The translations under genes and the position numbers were made by a program. The notes below the pieces were generated by a model. The model ran no database searches and was not told the DNA's origin. It saw nothing but the letters and a program-made list of their open reading frames with translations. From the NCBI RefSeq assembly GCF_001544195.1, contig NZ_BCPY01000021.1, forward strand, positions 1 through 38,765: a stretch of 38,765 bases of DNA, read 5' to 3'. The stretch's first letter is position 1, and each line of letters starts with the position of its first letter. The DNA is from Tetragenococcus solitarius NBRC 100494. GTDB taxonomy: Bacteria > Bacillota > Bacilli > Lactobacillales > Enterococcaceae. This document shows, piece after piece, positions 6,341 to 14,352 of this stretch.

Positions 6341-7528
6341 ATGCGTGCCACAATTATAGGCGGTGGAAGAATCGGAAGAGGTTTTGTGGCTTCTTTATTA
6401 AAAAGAAACCAGGTAGAAATAGACTTTTTTGATACAAACAAGCAACTAATGAAAGAGTTCGAACAGTATAACTCTTATACGGTGCATGTCTTGGGAAATA
6501 CAGAAGAGAATACAGTCATTGATGGGTATCATAGCTCTCATATTGATGATTCAAAAGCTTGGGCAACTGAATTGAATCAAACGGATATTATTTTTACCGC
6601 AGTTGGTGGTAAGAATTTGACTTCCCTTGGAACAACCATTGGTAAAAATTATCAACAAGCTCTAGCAAAAGGGGAGATACCTTCTTTTATTCTAATCACT
6701 TGTGAGAACTGGATGACTCCTGCAGATGATCTGCAGCAAGCAATTGAATCGCAACTTACAAATGAAGAAAAAGAAGTTTTTCAAAATCACGTTGATGTGA
6801 CTCAAGCAGTCATTCGAGCCTCAGGTACTTCAGCACCCCCAGGGAAAGAAACTGCTAATCCACTGGACACTTGGGTTCAAGATTATTGGGTACTGCCAGT
6901 TGATGGAAAAAGAATTCAAAAACATTCAAAGCCGGATTTACGTTATTTTGAATTTAATGACAACTTTGGAGAAATGCTTGCTCAAAAAATTTATACCAAT
7001 AATACAAGCGTTGCATTAATTGCTTATTTAGGGTATTTGAAAGGAATCAGCCATGTAGCAGACGCCGCAAACGACCCAGAAATCGAGCCTATTTTAGAAG
7101 CAGGATACCAAGAAATTAATCAAGCATTGGTTTATTCGTTAGGCGTAAGCCAGGAAAGTCAATTAGAATTTTCTCGGGTAGCGGAAGCGAAATATAAAGA
7201 TTACGCTATTGTAGATGAGGTCGTTCGCATTGGTCGTGATCCACTTCGAAAATTAGCAGTAGATGATCGTCTAATTGGCCCGGCTAAGATGGCACTAGAT
7301 GCGGGAATAACACCAAAAGCTATTTCTTTAGCTACTGCAGCGGCTATTTATTTTGATTATTCAAAAGATCCCGCAGCAGAAGAGTTGAAAAAAATTAGGG
7401 AGACGCAAGGAGTCGATACTGTATTAGAAGAAATTTGCGGGATTGCAAAAGATAGTATCTTGGCGAATTTAATCAAAGAAGGCATCTCAGAATTAAAAGA
7501 ACGTCAATGGATAAAGGAGGAAGATTAG
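6341..7528 (+). CDS. MtlD-like polyol-phosphate dehydrogenase, paralogue 1
   Basis: 395 residues, the size of mannitol-1-phosphate 5-dehydrogenase (MtlD) and of the same long-chain polyol dehydrogenase family. The N-terminal Rossmann motif is IIGGGRIGRGF (5-15). The C-terminal catalytic domain contains RIGRDPLRKLAVDDRLIGPA, very like MtlD. The family's catalytic pattern K-x4-N-x2-H appears as Lys216-Asn221-Val224: Lys and Asn are kept, but the His is Val. The likely reaction is NAD-dependent oxidation of a polyol phosphate delivered by the PTS to a keto-sugar phosphate. An AAAGGAG site lies 21 bases after EIID. The loss of His suggests a substrate or stereochemistry different from mannitol 1-phosphate; a loss of activity cannot be excluded. 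Confidence 0.85.
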   Translation: MRATIIGGGRIGRGFVASLLKRNQVEIDFFDTNKQLMKEFEQYNSYTVHVLGNTEENTVIDGYHSSHIDDSKAWATELNQTDIIFTAVGGKNLTSLGTTIGKNYQQALAKGEIPSFILITCENWMTPADDLQQAIESQLTNEEKEVFQNHVDVTQAVIRASGTSAPPGKETANPLDTWVQDYWVLPVDGKRIQKHSKPDLRYFEFNDNFGEMLAQKIYTNNTSVALIAYLGYLKGISHVADAANDPEIEPILEAGYQEINQALVYSLGVSQESQLEFSRVAEAKYKDYAIVDEVVRIGRDPLRKLAVDDRLIGPAKMALDAGITPKAISLATAAAIYFDYSKDPAAEELKKIRETQGVDTVLEEICGIAKDSILANLIKEGISELKERQWIKEED

Positions 7529-8652
7529 TGGTTAAAACAGCAGTTGTTTATGGTGCAGGACAAACTGGCCGTGGTTATGTGACTCGTTATTTAAAAGAGA
7601 AGGGATATCAAATTATGTTCATAGAGAAAAATAAACAGTTAATCCAATACTTGAACGAAGATGGGGGTTATGCTATTCATTTTTATCATAAAGATCGTAC
7701 GCCAGTTCTTATCAGCCACTTTCATGCCTATAGTTTGGCGGACGAATTACGTCCACTTTTGTTAGAAGCTGATCTGGTTATCACTTCAGTCGGAGAAGAA
7801 AATCTTCATGAAGTTGCAACTTCGTTAACAAAGCACTTAACAGAAAATGAAATCCCTCAATTATTGACTTGTGAAAATGGTATTAATCCAGCAAGTGTTC
7901 TAAAACGATCTTTACAAAAAAATATGGCGACGGATAAAGACTTTCTTGTTTCGCAAACGGCTGTTTTTTGCTCAACCGTCAATATAGATGAAACACGTTT
8001 GGATATTCTTTCGCAAAACGAAACTTACTTCCCTTATGATGCAGAGGGTTTCAAAGGAGCATTGGATTTTGATGGGGCAGTACCTGTTACAGACTTTGAG
8101 AATTTCTTGAAACGTAAAATCTATACCTATAATTGTTTAGCGGGTCTGATCTCTTATTTAGGTTATGTGAAAGGATATCGCATTTATTCAGAAGCAGCAA
8201 ATGACCCGGAAATTTCAGAAATCATGGAACTTTTATTGAAGGAATTGAATCCAGCGTTAGCTGATTACTTTAATATCCCTTTAGAGGAGCAACAAGCATT
8301 TTCGCAAAAAGCGTTAGCTAAATTTAAAGATCAATTCATCCTAGATTATGTCATTAAAAATGGACGTGCTGCCAGAAGAAAATTAGGTTCTACCGAACGT
8401 ATTTATGCGCCTTATCAAATTTTAAGAGAACGCAATTATTCTACTGAGATCATGGCATTGGTTGCAGGAGCAGCGTTAACATATTTAGAAATGATTGAAT
8501 ATGAAGGCGAAAATTTCGACCCATCGAAAGAATTATCTGAGACATTACATTTGGATGAACAAAATGACTTTATCAAACAGTCAGTAGCATTTTATCGACA
8601 AATAAAAAATGAAGAAGAGTCATTACGCTTATTGAACTTATTAGAAAACTAA
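7528..8652 (+). CDS. MtlD-like polyol-phosphate dehydrogenase, paralogue 2
   Basis: 374 residues from the GTG at 7528, which overlaps the stop codon of the previous gene by one base (TAGTG) and has AAAGGAGG 7 bases upstream. The in-frame ATG at 7507 has no such site and would overlap more. The Rossmann motif is VYGAGQTGRGY (7-17); TCENGINP and SYLGYVKG are shared with paralogue 1. The catalytic pattern reads Lys197-Asn202-Ala205, again without the usual His. The usual R-DPLRKL/DRL block is weaker (GRAARRKLGSTERIYAPY). It has diverged strongly from its neighbour, so the two may act on different isomers, catalyse successive steps, or form one hetero-oligomer. Confidence 0.8.
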   Translation: MVKTAVVYGAGQTGRGYVTRYLKEKGYQIMFIEKNKQLIQYLNEDGGYAIHFYHKDRTPVLISHFHAYSLADELRPLLLEADLVITSVGEENLHEVATSLTKHLTENEIPQLLTCENGINPASVLKRSLQKNMATDKDFLVSQTAVFCSTVNIDETRLDILSQNETYFPYDAEGFKGALDFDGAVPVTDFENFLKRKIYTYNCLAGLISYLGYVKGYRIYSEAANDPEISEIMELLLKELNPALADYFNIPLEEQQAFSQKALAKFKDQFILDYVIKNGRAARRKLGSTERIYAPYQILRERNYSTEIMALVAGAALTYLEMIEYEGENFDPSKELSETLHLDEQNDFIKQSVAFYRQIKNEEESLRLLNLLEN

Positions 8653-8663
8653 GGAGAAGATAA

Positions 8664-9080
8664 ATGACCGATTTTTTGATCGTAACACACGGATCGCTTG
8701 CTTCTGGAATAATCGATTCCGCGAAGTTGATTATAGGAGATACTTCGAATGTATCTTTTCTGAGTTTTGACCACGGAGATAATCCTGACGAGCTGGGACA
8801 AGCAATAAATGCAAAAATACAATATTCGATTAACCAGAATCGCCAACTAATGATCTTTACAGATTTATTTGGTGGAACGCCTGCGAATCGGCTTGCTCTT
8901 GTTACCAAGCAGTTGATAAAAAGAAATGATCTTGAAATATTAGTAGGCGTGAATTTACCTATGTTACTAGAAGGCTTGATGTCCGCTCAGCAAAATGAAG
9001 ATGTAAAAGAAATAAAAAGAAAATGTATGAAAGCAGGTTTAGATGGAATAAAGGATTTAAAAGAAGCGTTTAACCTTTAA
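8664..9080 (+). CDS. PTS mannose/fructose/sorbose-family EIIA component
   Basis: 138 residues, one IIA domain. The phosphorylation site is in FLIVTHGSLASG (His9), and DLFGGTPANRLALV (about residues 69-82) is the second typical motif. It receives phosphate from HPr and passes it to the IIB protein at 4220-4702. It is separated from IIB-IIC-IID by the two dehydrogenase genes, but all are on one strand with small gaps (11 bases to the previous gene), so the PTS is complete within the operon. GGAG lies upstream of the ATG. Confidence 0.92.
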   Translation: MTDFLIVTHGSLASGIIDSAKLIIGDTSNVSFLSFDHGDNPDELGQAINAKIQYSINQNRQLMIFTDLFGGTPANRLALVTKQLIKRNDLEILVGVNLPMLLEGLMSAQQNEDVKEIKRKCMKAGLDGIKDLKEAFNL

Positions 9081-9119
9081 TAATAAGTTTAAAAATGTTC
9101 AAATAACATAGAAAGGGAA

Positions 9120-9800
9120 ATGAAGTTGAAAAAAATAGCTGCATCGTTAATGTGTGCTGATGTTCTTCATTTGGAAAAAGAATTAAGGCGTTTGGAAGAA
9201 GCTGAGTGTGATTTATTACATTTAGATGTTATGGACGGTATTTTTGTGGATAACATGGCGATGTATCCAGAAATGTTGGAAAATATTCGCTCTCAAACAT
9301 CGATTCCTTTTGATATTCACTTAGCAACAATTACTCCGGAAAAATACGTGGACATGTTCTCTTTTTTGAAACCTGAGTACTTGTCGTTCCATATAGAGAC
9401 GGTAAAAGATCCAGTTGCTTTAATAGAAAAAATTAAAAAACAAGGAATTAAACCTTCTATTGCGATAAATCCTGAAACCCCATTGGAAATGATCCTTCCT
9501 TACATTCATTATGTGAACATGGTTTTAGTAATGACGGTTCATACAGGCTTTTCTGGACAAGCATTTCTTAAAGCAACGCTTGGGAAAATAGAAGATTTAT
9601 ATAACACTTTGTCAATAATGGAGAAACCACCCTTGATAGAAGTTGATGGTAATATAAATATTGAAACTATCCAATTAATGAGAAAAAGTATGCCTGATGT
9701 TTTTGTTTTGGGCACTTCTGCACTATTTTATAATCAAGATAGTACGAATTATACTCAACGAATTAATGACATACGTCAGAGCATTACAACAATGAGATAA
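9120..9800 (+). CDS. Second AlsE-like hexulose-phosphate 3-epimerase
   Basis: 226 residues, ribulose-phosphate 3-epimerase family. Core residues are present: LLHLDVMDG (His34, Asp36, Asp39), FDIHLAT (His67) and EVDGNIN. As in the protein at 2512-3174, AlsE-type motifs occur: NPETP and LGTSALFY. Differences are notable: FVPN is FVDN (Asp at 44), HLM is HLA, and PGFAGQ is TGFSGQ. The protein probably inverts C3 of the keto-sugar phosphate made by the dehydrogenases; the final product could be fructose 6-phosphate. It ends the operon; the next element is a separate promoter and T-box. Confidence 0.82.
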   Translation: MKLKKIAASLMCADVLHLEKELRRLEEAECDLLHLDVMDGIFVDNMAMYPEMLENIRSQTSIPFDIHLATITPEKYVDMFSFLKPEYLSFHIETVKDPVALIEKIKKQGIKPSIAINPETPLEMILPYIHYVNMVLVMTVHTGFSGQAFLKATLGKIEDLYNTLSIMEKPPLIEVDGNINIETIQLMRKSMPDVFVLGTSALFYNQDSTNYTQRINDIRQSITTMR

Positions 9801-9843
9801 AAAAATTTCTTTTAGTAAGATAGATCGGATTCTTCATAAACCC

Positions 9844-9872
9844 TTGACATCCTTATTTACTTCTTGTAACAT
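9844..9872 (+). promoter_or_regulatory. Promoter of the T-box / MetQ-like gene
   Basis: TTGACA (9844-9849), 17-base spacer, TAACAT (9867-9872). The expected start near 9879 is just before the T-box leader. Confidence 0.75.
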
Positions 9873-9889
9873 TCAAAAAAATATAAAAA

Positions 9890-10147
9890 TTCTGTGAAGA
9901 GAAAAGTAAGCTTGAAAGATATTCAGAGAGGTCTTGGTGGGTGAAAAAGATTTATCGGAAAGGCTGAAAATGGTCTCTGAGAAAAATTGTTGATAGGTAA
10001 ACAGTTTCGGGTTAAGTCTACTCGTTAACAAAGGACACCGATAGTAGTAGTTTTGTCGGGATTGAGAGAAGGAAACTTCTGAACAAAGGTGGTACCGCGA
10101 TTATTCGTCCTTTTATCAGCATTCAATTGCTGGTAAAAGGGCTTTTT
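9890..10147 (+). promoter_or_regulatory. T-box riboswitch, methionine type
   Basis: The conserved T-box AAAGGTGGTACCGCG is at 10085-10099. It is followed by a 12-bp terminator hairpin (10109-10120 with 10129-10140) and a run of seven T. Stem I is at about 9927-9981: CAGAGAG at its base pairs with TCTCTG. In its 3' part, AAAATGGTCTCTG places ATG (9970-9972) where the specifier codon is expected, pointing to tRNA-Met. Uncharged tRNA would stabilise the antiterminator and allow expression of the downstream MetQ-like gene, which agrees with that reading. Confidence 0.92.
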
Positions 10148-10180
10148 TTATTTTAAAAATTAAAAGAGGAGGAATTTTTT

Positions 10181-11011
10181 ATGAAAAAAGGATGGAAAAA
10201 AATAATCACAGGATTTTTAGCAATTATTTCAATTACTTTACTGGGTGCTTGTGGTGCCGGAAATGGTAATGAAGATAGTGAAGATAAAACAGTTAGGCTG
10301 GGTGTTGTAGGCGAAAATAATGAGGATTGGGAATATGTACAAAAAGAACTTAAAGAAAAAGAAAACATTGATTTAGAAATTGTTACTTTTACAGATTATC
10401 GTGGTCCAATCACAGCTTTAGAAGATGGCTCAATTGATTTGCATTCTTCTTTAACAGAAATTTTTATGGATGAAGTCAACAAAGAAGGAGGTTATAGTAA
10501 TACCACTATTGCGTATACAACACTAAACCCATTAGGTATTTTTTCTGATAAAATTGATGACGTAAAAGATTTAGAAGACGGAGCAAGTGTAGCCATTCCT
10601 AACGATGTCTCCAATGAAAGTCGTGCGTTATTGTTATTACAACAGGCAGATTTAATCAAATTGGATGAAGACAAAGGAAATATGCCTACGACAAATGATA
10701 TTACAGCTAATCCAAAAAATTTACAATTTGAAGAACTAGAAGCTAATCAGACGATTCGTGCTTTGGGTGATGTAGATATTGCTTGTGTGAATAATAATGT
10801 AGCAGTAGACGCTGGCTTTATTCCAACAGAAGATGCCATTTTCTTAGAACCAGTGGCTGAGTCTTCCAAGCCTTATTACAATGTGATTGCCGCACGTAAA
10901 GATGAAAAAGACAACGATGTATATCAAACGGTCGTTGATTATTATCAAACAGATAAAGTCAAAGAAGTAATCGATGAGCAAACCCAAGGATCAAGTATTC
11001 CCGTGTGGTAA
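10181..11011 (+). CDS. metQ: MetQ/NlpA-family lipoprotein, ABC transporter substrate-binding protein
   Basis: 276 residues. It has a lipoprotein signal peptide with lipobox LLGAC (lipidated Cys24), then an NlpA-family binding domain (VRLGVVGENNEDWEYVQKEL, LNPLGIFSDKI, VAIPNDVSNESRALLLLQ). Family members bind methionine and hand it to the MetNI transporter. Control by a methionine T-box supports that. Two oddities: no metN or metI is adjacent, so it is a solitary binding protein, and the usual N/YFQH-type ligand segment after the GEID motif is replaced by IDLHSSLTEIFMDEV. It may serve a MetNI encoded elsewhere or bind a related ligand. GAGGAGG precedes the ATG; a terminator follows. Confidence 0.85.
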   Translation: MKKGWKKIITGFLAIISITLLGACGAGNGNEDSEDKTVRLGVVGENNEDWEYVQKELKEKENIDLEIVTFTDYRGPITALEDGSIDLHSSLTEIFMDEVNKEGGYSNTTIAYTTLNPLGIFSDKIDDVKDLEDGASVAIPNDVSNESRALLLLQQADLIKLDEDKGNMPTTNDITANPKNLQFEELEANQTIRALGDVDIACVNNNVAVDAGFIPTEDAIFLEPVAESSKPYYNVIAARKDEKDNDVYQTVVDYYQTDKVKEVIDEQTQGSSIPVW

Positions 11012-11039
11012 CAACAGTTCAGGCTTATATTATAGTTAA

Positions 11040-11083
11040 AACTTGCAAGGTGAATAAATTTTGTCACCCTGCAAGTTTTTTTT
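11040..11083 (+). terminator. Terminator after the MetQ-like gene
   Basis: Arms 11040-11053 and 11064-11077 pair with one mismatch, followed by a run of T to 11083. Confidence 0.88.
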
Positions 11084-11098
11084 GAGTTATAACTAGAC

Positions 11099-12646
11099 TT
11101 AAACAAAGAAATTAGCGTAATACTTTTTTAAATAGTCAGTCAGTTCTTCATTAGGAATATGTTTGATTTCGTTGACAAACTGTTCAGCGATGATTTTACG
11201 TTGAGAATTATGAGAAAAATTCAATTTCGCTAAATACTTAATATCCTCGGAGTGAAAGTAATAGTTTACTTTGATATTTGGAAGACCATTTTCATCTAAA
11301 ATAGTAGAAATTCGGTTTGAAAACGTAATCAAACTATCATACTTTAAGTTTTGCAACTGATAAATTTCGTTAATATTTAAAATTGCTACCACTTTCGCAT
11401 CAAAAAAATAAACAAATTGTTGAGAAAAGAAATTGCTTTTTTCTTTAGCAGAATTTGTGATAACGACGATTTTTTTGAGATTTCTACCTGAAATTTTGTT
11501 TTTTAAAACATGATTTCGAAAAAGTAGAGTTAACGTACTAAGTTGGTATTGGTCTAAATATATTTTTGTTGCTAAAGATTTTTGATAACAATAATCAACT
11601 AGCTGATATAAAAAAGAGAATTCTTTTTTGACATCATCCAATTTATTATCATAGAGATCATAATTTAAGAAATTGCGTACAAGACATTTGTATAAATATT
11701 GTTCAATTTCGTAATTAAGTTCTTTACGAGAATAAAAAGTCGTAATAATACGCTCTTCTACATATTTTACGAGCTGTTTACGAATAGTAATGACAAGCGA
11801 ATCTTTGGGATAAAAGTTTGTTCCGTTATTATCCAAACTTGCTAAAACGCAACTAAAGGAAAAATCTTCTTCCTCTTGGCCGAATGAATGATAAGTTTGA
11901 ACCTTTACTGGTGGATGATATTTTTTTGTAATTACAAAACCATTTTCAATTCGATGTAGACTGATAAAATAATAAGCGTATAAAAACTTCATTGACGTAT
12001 AGTTAAAAGACCAGCTATAAATATTTAATAAATCAGTTAGATGTGTCTTTTTCTCGTTTTTTATGAAAATCTTTTTTGCATACTGATAACGAAGCTGTTG
12101 GGTCGGGTTATTTGCTTGACGAGGAATAATTTGGTTGTTTCCATTAATCTCAATGATCTGACTCAAAAGTTGCGCAGTCTTTATTCGCAGAGTGAGCTCA
12201 TCACCAACAACAGAAACTCCGTTGCCTCTTAGAGAGAGCAATTTTAAATGTTCTTGTTCAAGTTCTTTAAAAAAGAGTGCCCGATCCTTCTTCTTAGTAG
12301 ACTGGCTGATTCCTAGGAGTTCATAGAGTTTTGTTAAATTTACTTTTTTTTCAACCATAGTGATACATAATAATAAATCTAACCGTTCACGCCAAGTCGT
12401 TGAAAAATCGTTTATCGTTAACCTTTGAATAAAAGCAACAAATTCAGTGTAACTCAATTGATTGATTATCTTTGATTCCGTTATAACAAAAGCTAAAGAT
12501 GGTTCCAGATATTGGTTTAAGGAATGAACTGTTCGTCGAATAGTGGCAATAGAACGGCCTGTTTTAGAAGATAACTGATTAAGGCTAATCTGTTGTGCCT
12601 CTTGAATACGATTGGCTAAATATAATGAAAAAGAACTAACTGTCAT
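11099..12646 (-). CDS. Mga/PRD-type transcriptional regulator
   Basis: 515 residues from the ATG at 12646, which has AGGAG upstream. A longer reading to 12817 would run over the divergent PTS gene and lacks a ribosome site. The N-terminal half has two helix-turn-helix regions (about residues 14-40, ISLNQLSSKTGRSIATIRR, and about 85-115, KLYELLGISQSTKKKDRAL), as in Mga/AtxA-type regulators. The remainder is mainly alpha-helical, PRD-like and EIIB-like, poorly conserved. Such proteins activate adjacent genes and are tuned by PTS phosphorylation. It is divergent from a PTS EIICB-lyase operon, its likely target. It lacks the RNA-binding domain of BglG antiterminators, so it is not an obvious partner for the RAT-like leader at 4054. 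Confidence 0.75.
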   Translation of the reverse strand: MTVSSFSLYLANRIQEAQQISLNQLSSKTGRSIATIRRTVHSLNQYLEPSLAFVITESKIINQLSYTEFVAFIQRLTINDFSTTWRERLDLLLCITMVEKKVNLTKLYELLGISQSTKKKDRALFFKELEQEHLKLLSLRGNGVSVVGDELTLRIKTAQLLSQIIEINGNNQIIPRQANNPTQQLRYQYAKKIFIKNEKKTHLTDLLNIYSWSFNYTSMKFLYAYYFISLHRIENGFVITKKYHPPVKVQTYHSFGQEEEDFSFSCVLASLDNNGTNFYPKDSLVITIRKQLVKYVEERIITTFYSRKELNYEIEQYLYKCLVRNFLNYDLYDNKLDDVKKEFSFLYQLVDYCYQKSLATKIYLDQYQLSTLTLLFRNHVLKNKISGRNLKKIVVITNSAKEKSNFFSQQFVYFFDAKVVAILNINEIYQLQNLKYDSLITFSNRISTILDENGLPNIKVNYYFHSEDIKYLAKLNFSHNSQRKIIAEQFVNEIKHIPNEELTDYLKKYYANFFV

Positions 12647-12731
12647 AAAATCAACTCCTAATGCTAGTATAGCATTTCTCACAAATGCACAATGGTCCTT
12701 TATTGAAACATGAGGCAAACAAAATAGAACC

Positions 12732-12760
12732 TTGTAGAGAAAGCGATTTCTAACTAAACT
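12732..12760 (+). promoter_or_regulatory. Promoter with cre-like site for the EIICB-lyase operon
   Basis: TTGTAG (12732-12737), 17-base spacer, TAAACT (12755-12760). The spacer contains AGAAAGCGATTTCT (12738-12751), an imperfect palindrome around CG that matches the cre consensus at 12 of 14 positions. The weak boxes fit a promoter that needs an activator, such as the divergent Mga/PRD protein. Confidence 0.4.
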
Positions 12761-12781
12761 GAGGCTATCATAAATTAGGAA

Positions 12782-14344
12782 ATGGAAGTGAAGGAGAAAA
12801 TGAAAGACGGAATACAAAAATTTGGACGTTCTTTATTGTTACCCATTGGTGTAATGGCGCCAATCGGTATGGTAATGGGGTTAACAGGTGCTTTAACGCA
12901 AAGTTATATGATTGACCATGTTTCGTGGTTGGGTAATTCAACAGTGCAAGCTATTTTAACTAGTTTGCAAACAATTACAGGTATAGTTTTTGATAATATT
13001 CCTTTGCTGTTCGCGATGGGGGTTGCCTATGGGATGTCCAAAGTGGATAAAGGTATTTCTGTATTTTCCGCTGTTTTAGGTTATGTGACTTTGTTAGTTG
13101 TAGTCAACGTTTATTTAACGTTAACGGGTTCTTTAGCAGATGAGGAAACGATGGCCGAAGTTGGTCAGGGAGTTGTACTAGGCATTCAAACGCTTAAATT
13201 GGATGCAGCTGGCGGCATTATTGCAGGACTTGTTGCTGCCTATTGTACAGATAAATTCTACAAAACAGAGTTACCTTTGGCTTTTGCCTTTTTTGGAGGT
13301 AAGAAGTTTCCTCCAATGGCTACATTTTTCTTTATGATTCCGATTGGCTTATTCATTCCGGTTATATGGGGATTATTTACTAGGTTCTTGTTGTTTATTT
13401 CCCCCGTCTTTTTAAACGATGTATTTGGTGTGGGAGCTTATTGGTTTGCTCATAGGGCGTTGATTCCATTCGGTCTTCACCATGTTTTAGCTTCTATCTT
13501 GCGCTTTACCGAAGCAGGCGGGGTGTATATGATCGATGGTCAACAATACATTGGAATTTTGAATGCTACCAATAAAGTGCTATTTGATTTAGGCCCTGAC
13601 AATCCTGCTTGGAGCATGGCGCCGGACTTGTTCAAATACCTAGCTAGTGGACAAATGTTAACTACTTTATTCCGCGTACCAGCGATTGGGTTAGCCATGT
13701 ATCATACGGCATTTAAGGATAATAAAAAACTTGCCAAAGGAGCCATATTAACGGTTGTACTCACCGCATTTCTAGGTAATATTACAGAACCCTTAGAGTT
13801 TTCTTTCTTGTTTATTGCGCCGCAGCTATTTATTGTTTACGCTGTATTGTGTGGTGTAATGACGATTCCACTGAACTTTTTAAATGTCGGTATTGGTTAT
13901 ATTCGAGGAACTATTTTTGATTTTGGTATTTTTGGTTTAATGTATGAAAATACCAATTGGTTAAACTTAGTTCTACTTGGTTTAGTTAACTTTGTGGTCT
14001 TTTACTTTGTTTTTAAATATGCGATTAAGAAATTTAATTTAGAAACATTAGGACGTGAAAAAGGACTAAAAAGCAATACATTATTAGCAGAGAAAAAATA
14101 TGACGAAGTGGCTGGCGTTGTTCTTGCTGGTCTAGGTGGAAAACAAAATATTAAAAATATCGATAATTGTGTTTCTCGTTTAAGAATTGATTTAAAAGAT
14201 CAAGAACAAGTGGATGTAGAAGCGGTAAAAGGATCGGGTGCATCAGGGGTCTTTTTCCCACAAAAAAATCATATTCATATTGTATTTGGTCCTTATGTAG
14301 AGTTTGTTAGAAACGCTGTCGATGATGAAATGAAAAAAGAGTAG
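12782..14344 (+). CDS. PTS glucose/maltose/GlcNAc-family EIICB component
   Basis: 520 residues (514 if translation begins at the ATG at 12800, which has AAGGAG only 3 bases upstream). Residues 1 to about 420 form the membrane EIIC domain (GRSLLLPIGVMAPIGMVMG, HRALIPFGLHHVL, GNITEPLEFSFLFIAP). A C-terminal EIIB domain carries the phosphorylated cysteine in NIDNCVSRLRIDL (Cys463). No EIIA is attached or adjacent, so it must borrow one, as many members of this family do. The gene directly downstream is a fumarase-superfamily lyase, which is not a usual partner for glucose or maltose uptake. The substrate could therefore be a sugar conjugate. The Mga/PRD regulator is divergent. Confidence 0.9.
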   Translation: MEVKEKMKDGIQKFGRSLLLPIGVMAPIGMVMGLTGALTQSYMIDHVSWLGNSTVQAILTSLQTITGIVFDNIPLLFAMGVAYGMSKVDKGISVFSAVLGYVTLLVVVNVYLTLTGSLADEETMAEVGQGVVLGIQTLKLDAAGGIIAGLVAAYCTDKFYKTELPLAFAFFGGKKFPPMATFFFMIPIGLFIPVIWGLFTRFLLFISPVFLNDVFGVGAYWFAHRALIPFGLHHVLASILRFTEAGGVYMIDGQQYIGILNATNKVLFDLGPDNPAWSMAPDLFKYLASGQMLTTLFRVPAIGLAMYHTAFKDNKKLAKGAILTVVLTAFLGNITEPLEFSFLFIAPQLFIVYAVLCGVMTIPLNFLNVGIGYIRGTIFDFGIFGLMYENTNWLNLVLLGLVNFVVFYFVFKYAIKKFNLETLGREKGLKSNTLLAEKKYDEVAGVVLAGLGGKQNIKNIDNCVSRLRIDLKDQEQVDVEAVKGSGASGVFFPQKNHIHIVFGPYVEFVRNAVDDEMKKE

Positions 14345-14352
14345 GTGAGTAA

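Noticed and set aside
12647-12817. N-terminal extension of the Mga/PRD regulator to 12817
   Set aside because: It would overlap the divergent PTS gene and its promoter, and has no ribosome site; the ATG at 12646 has AGGAG.
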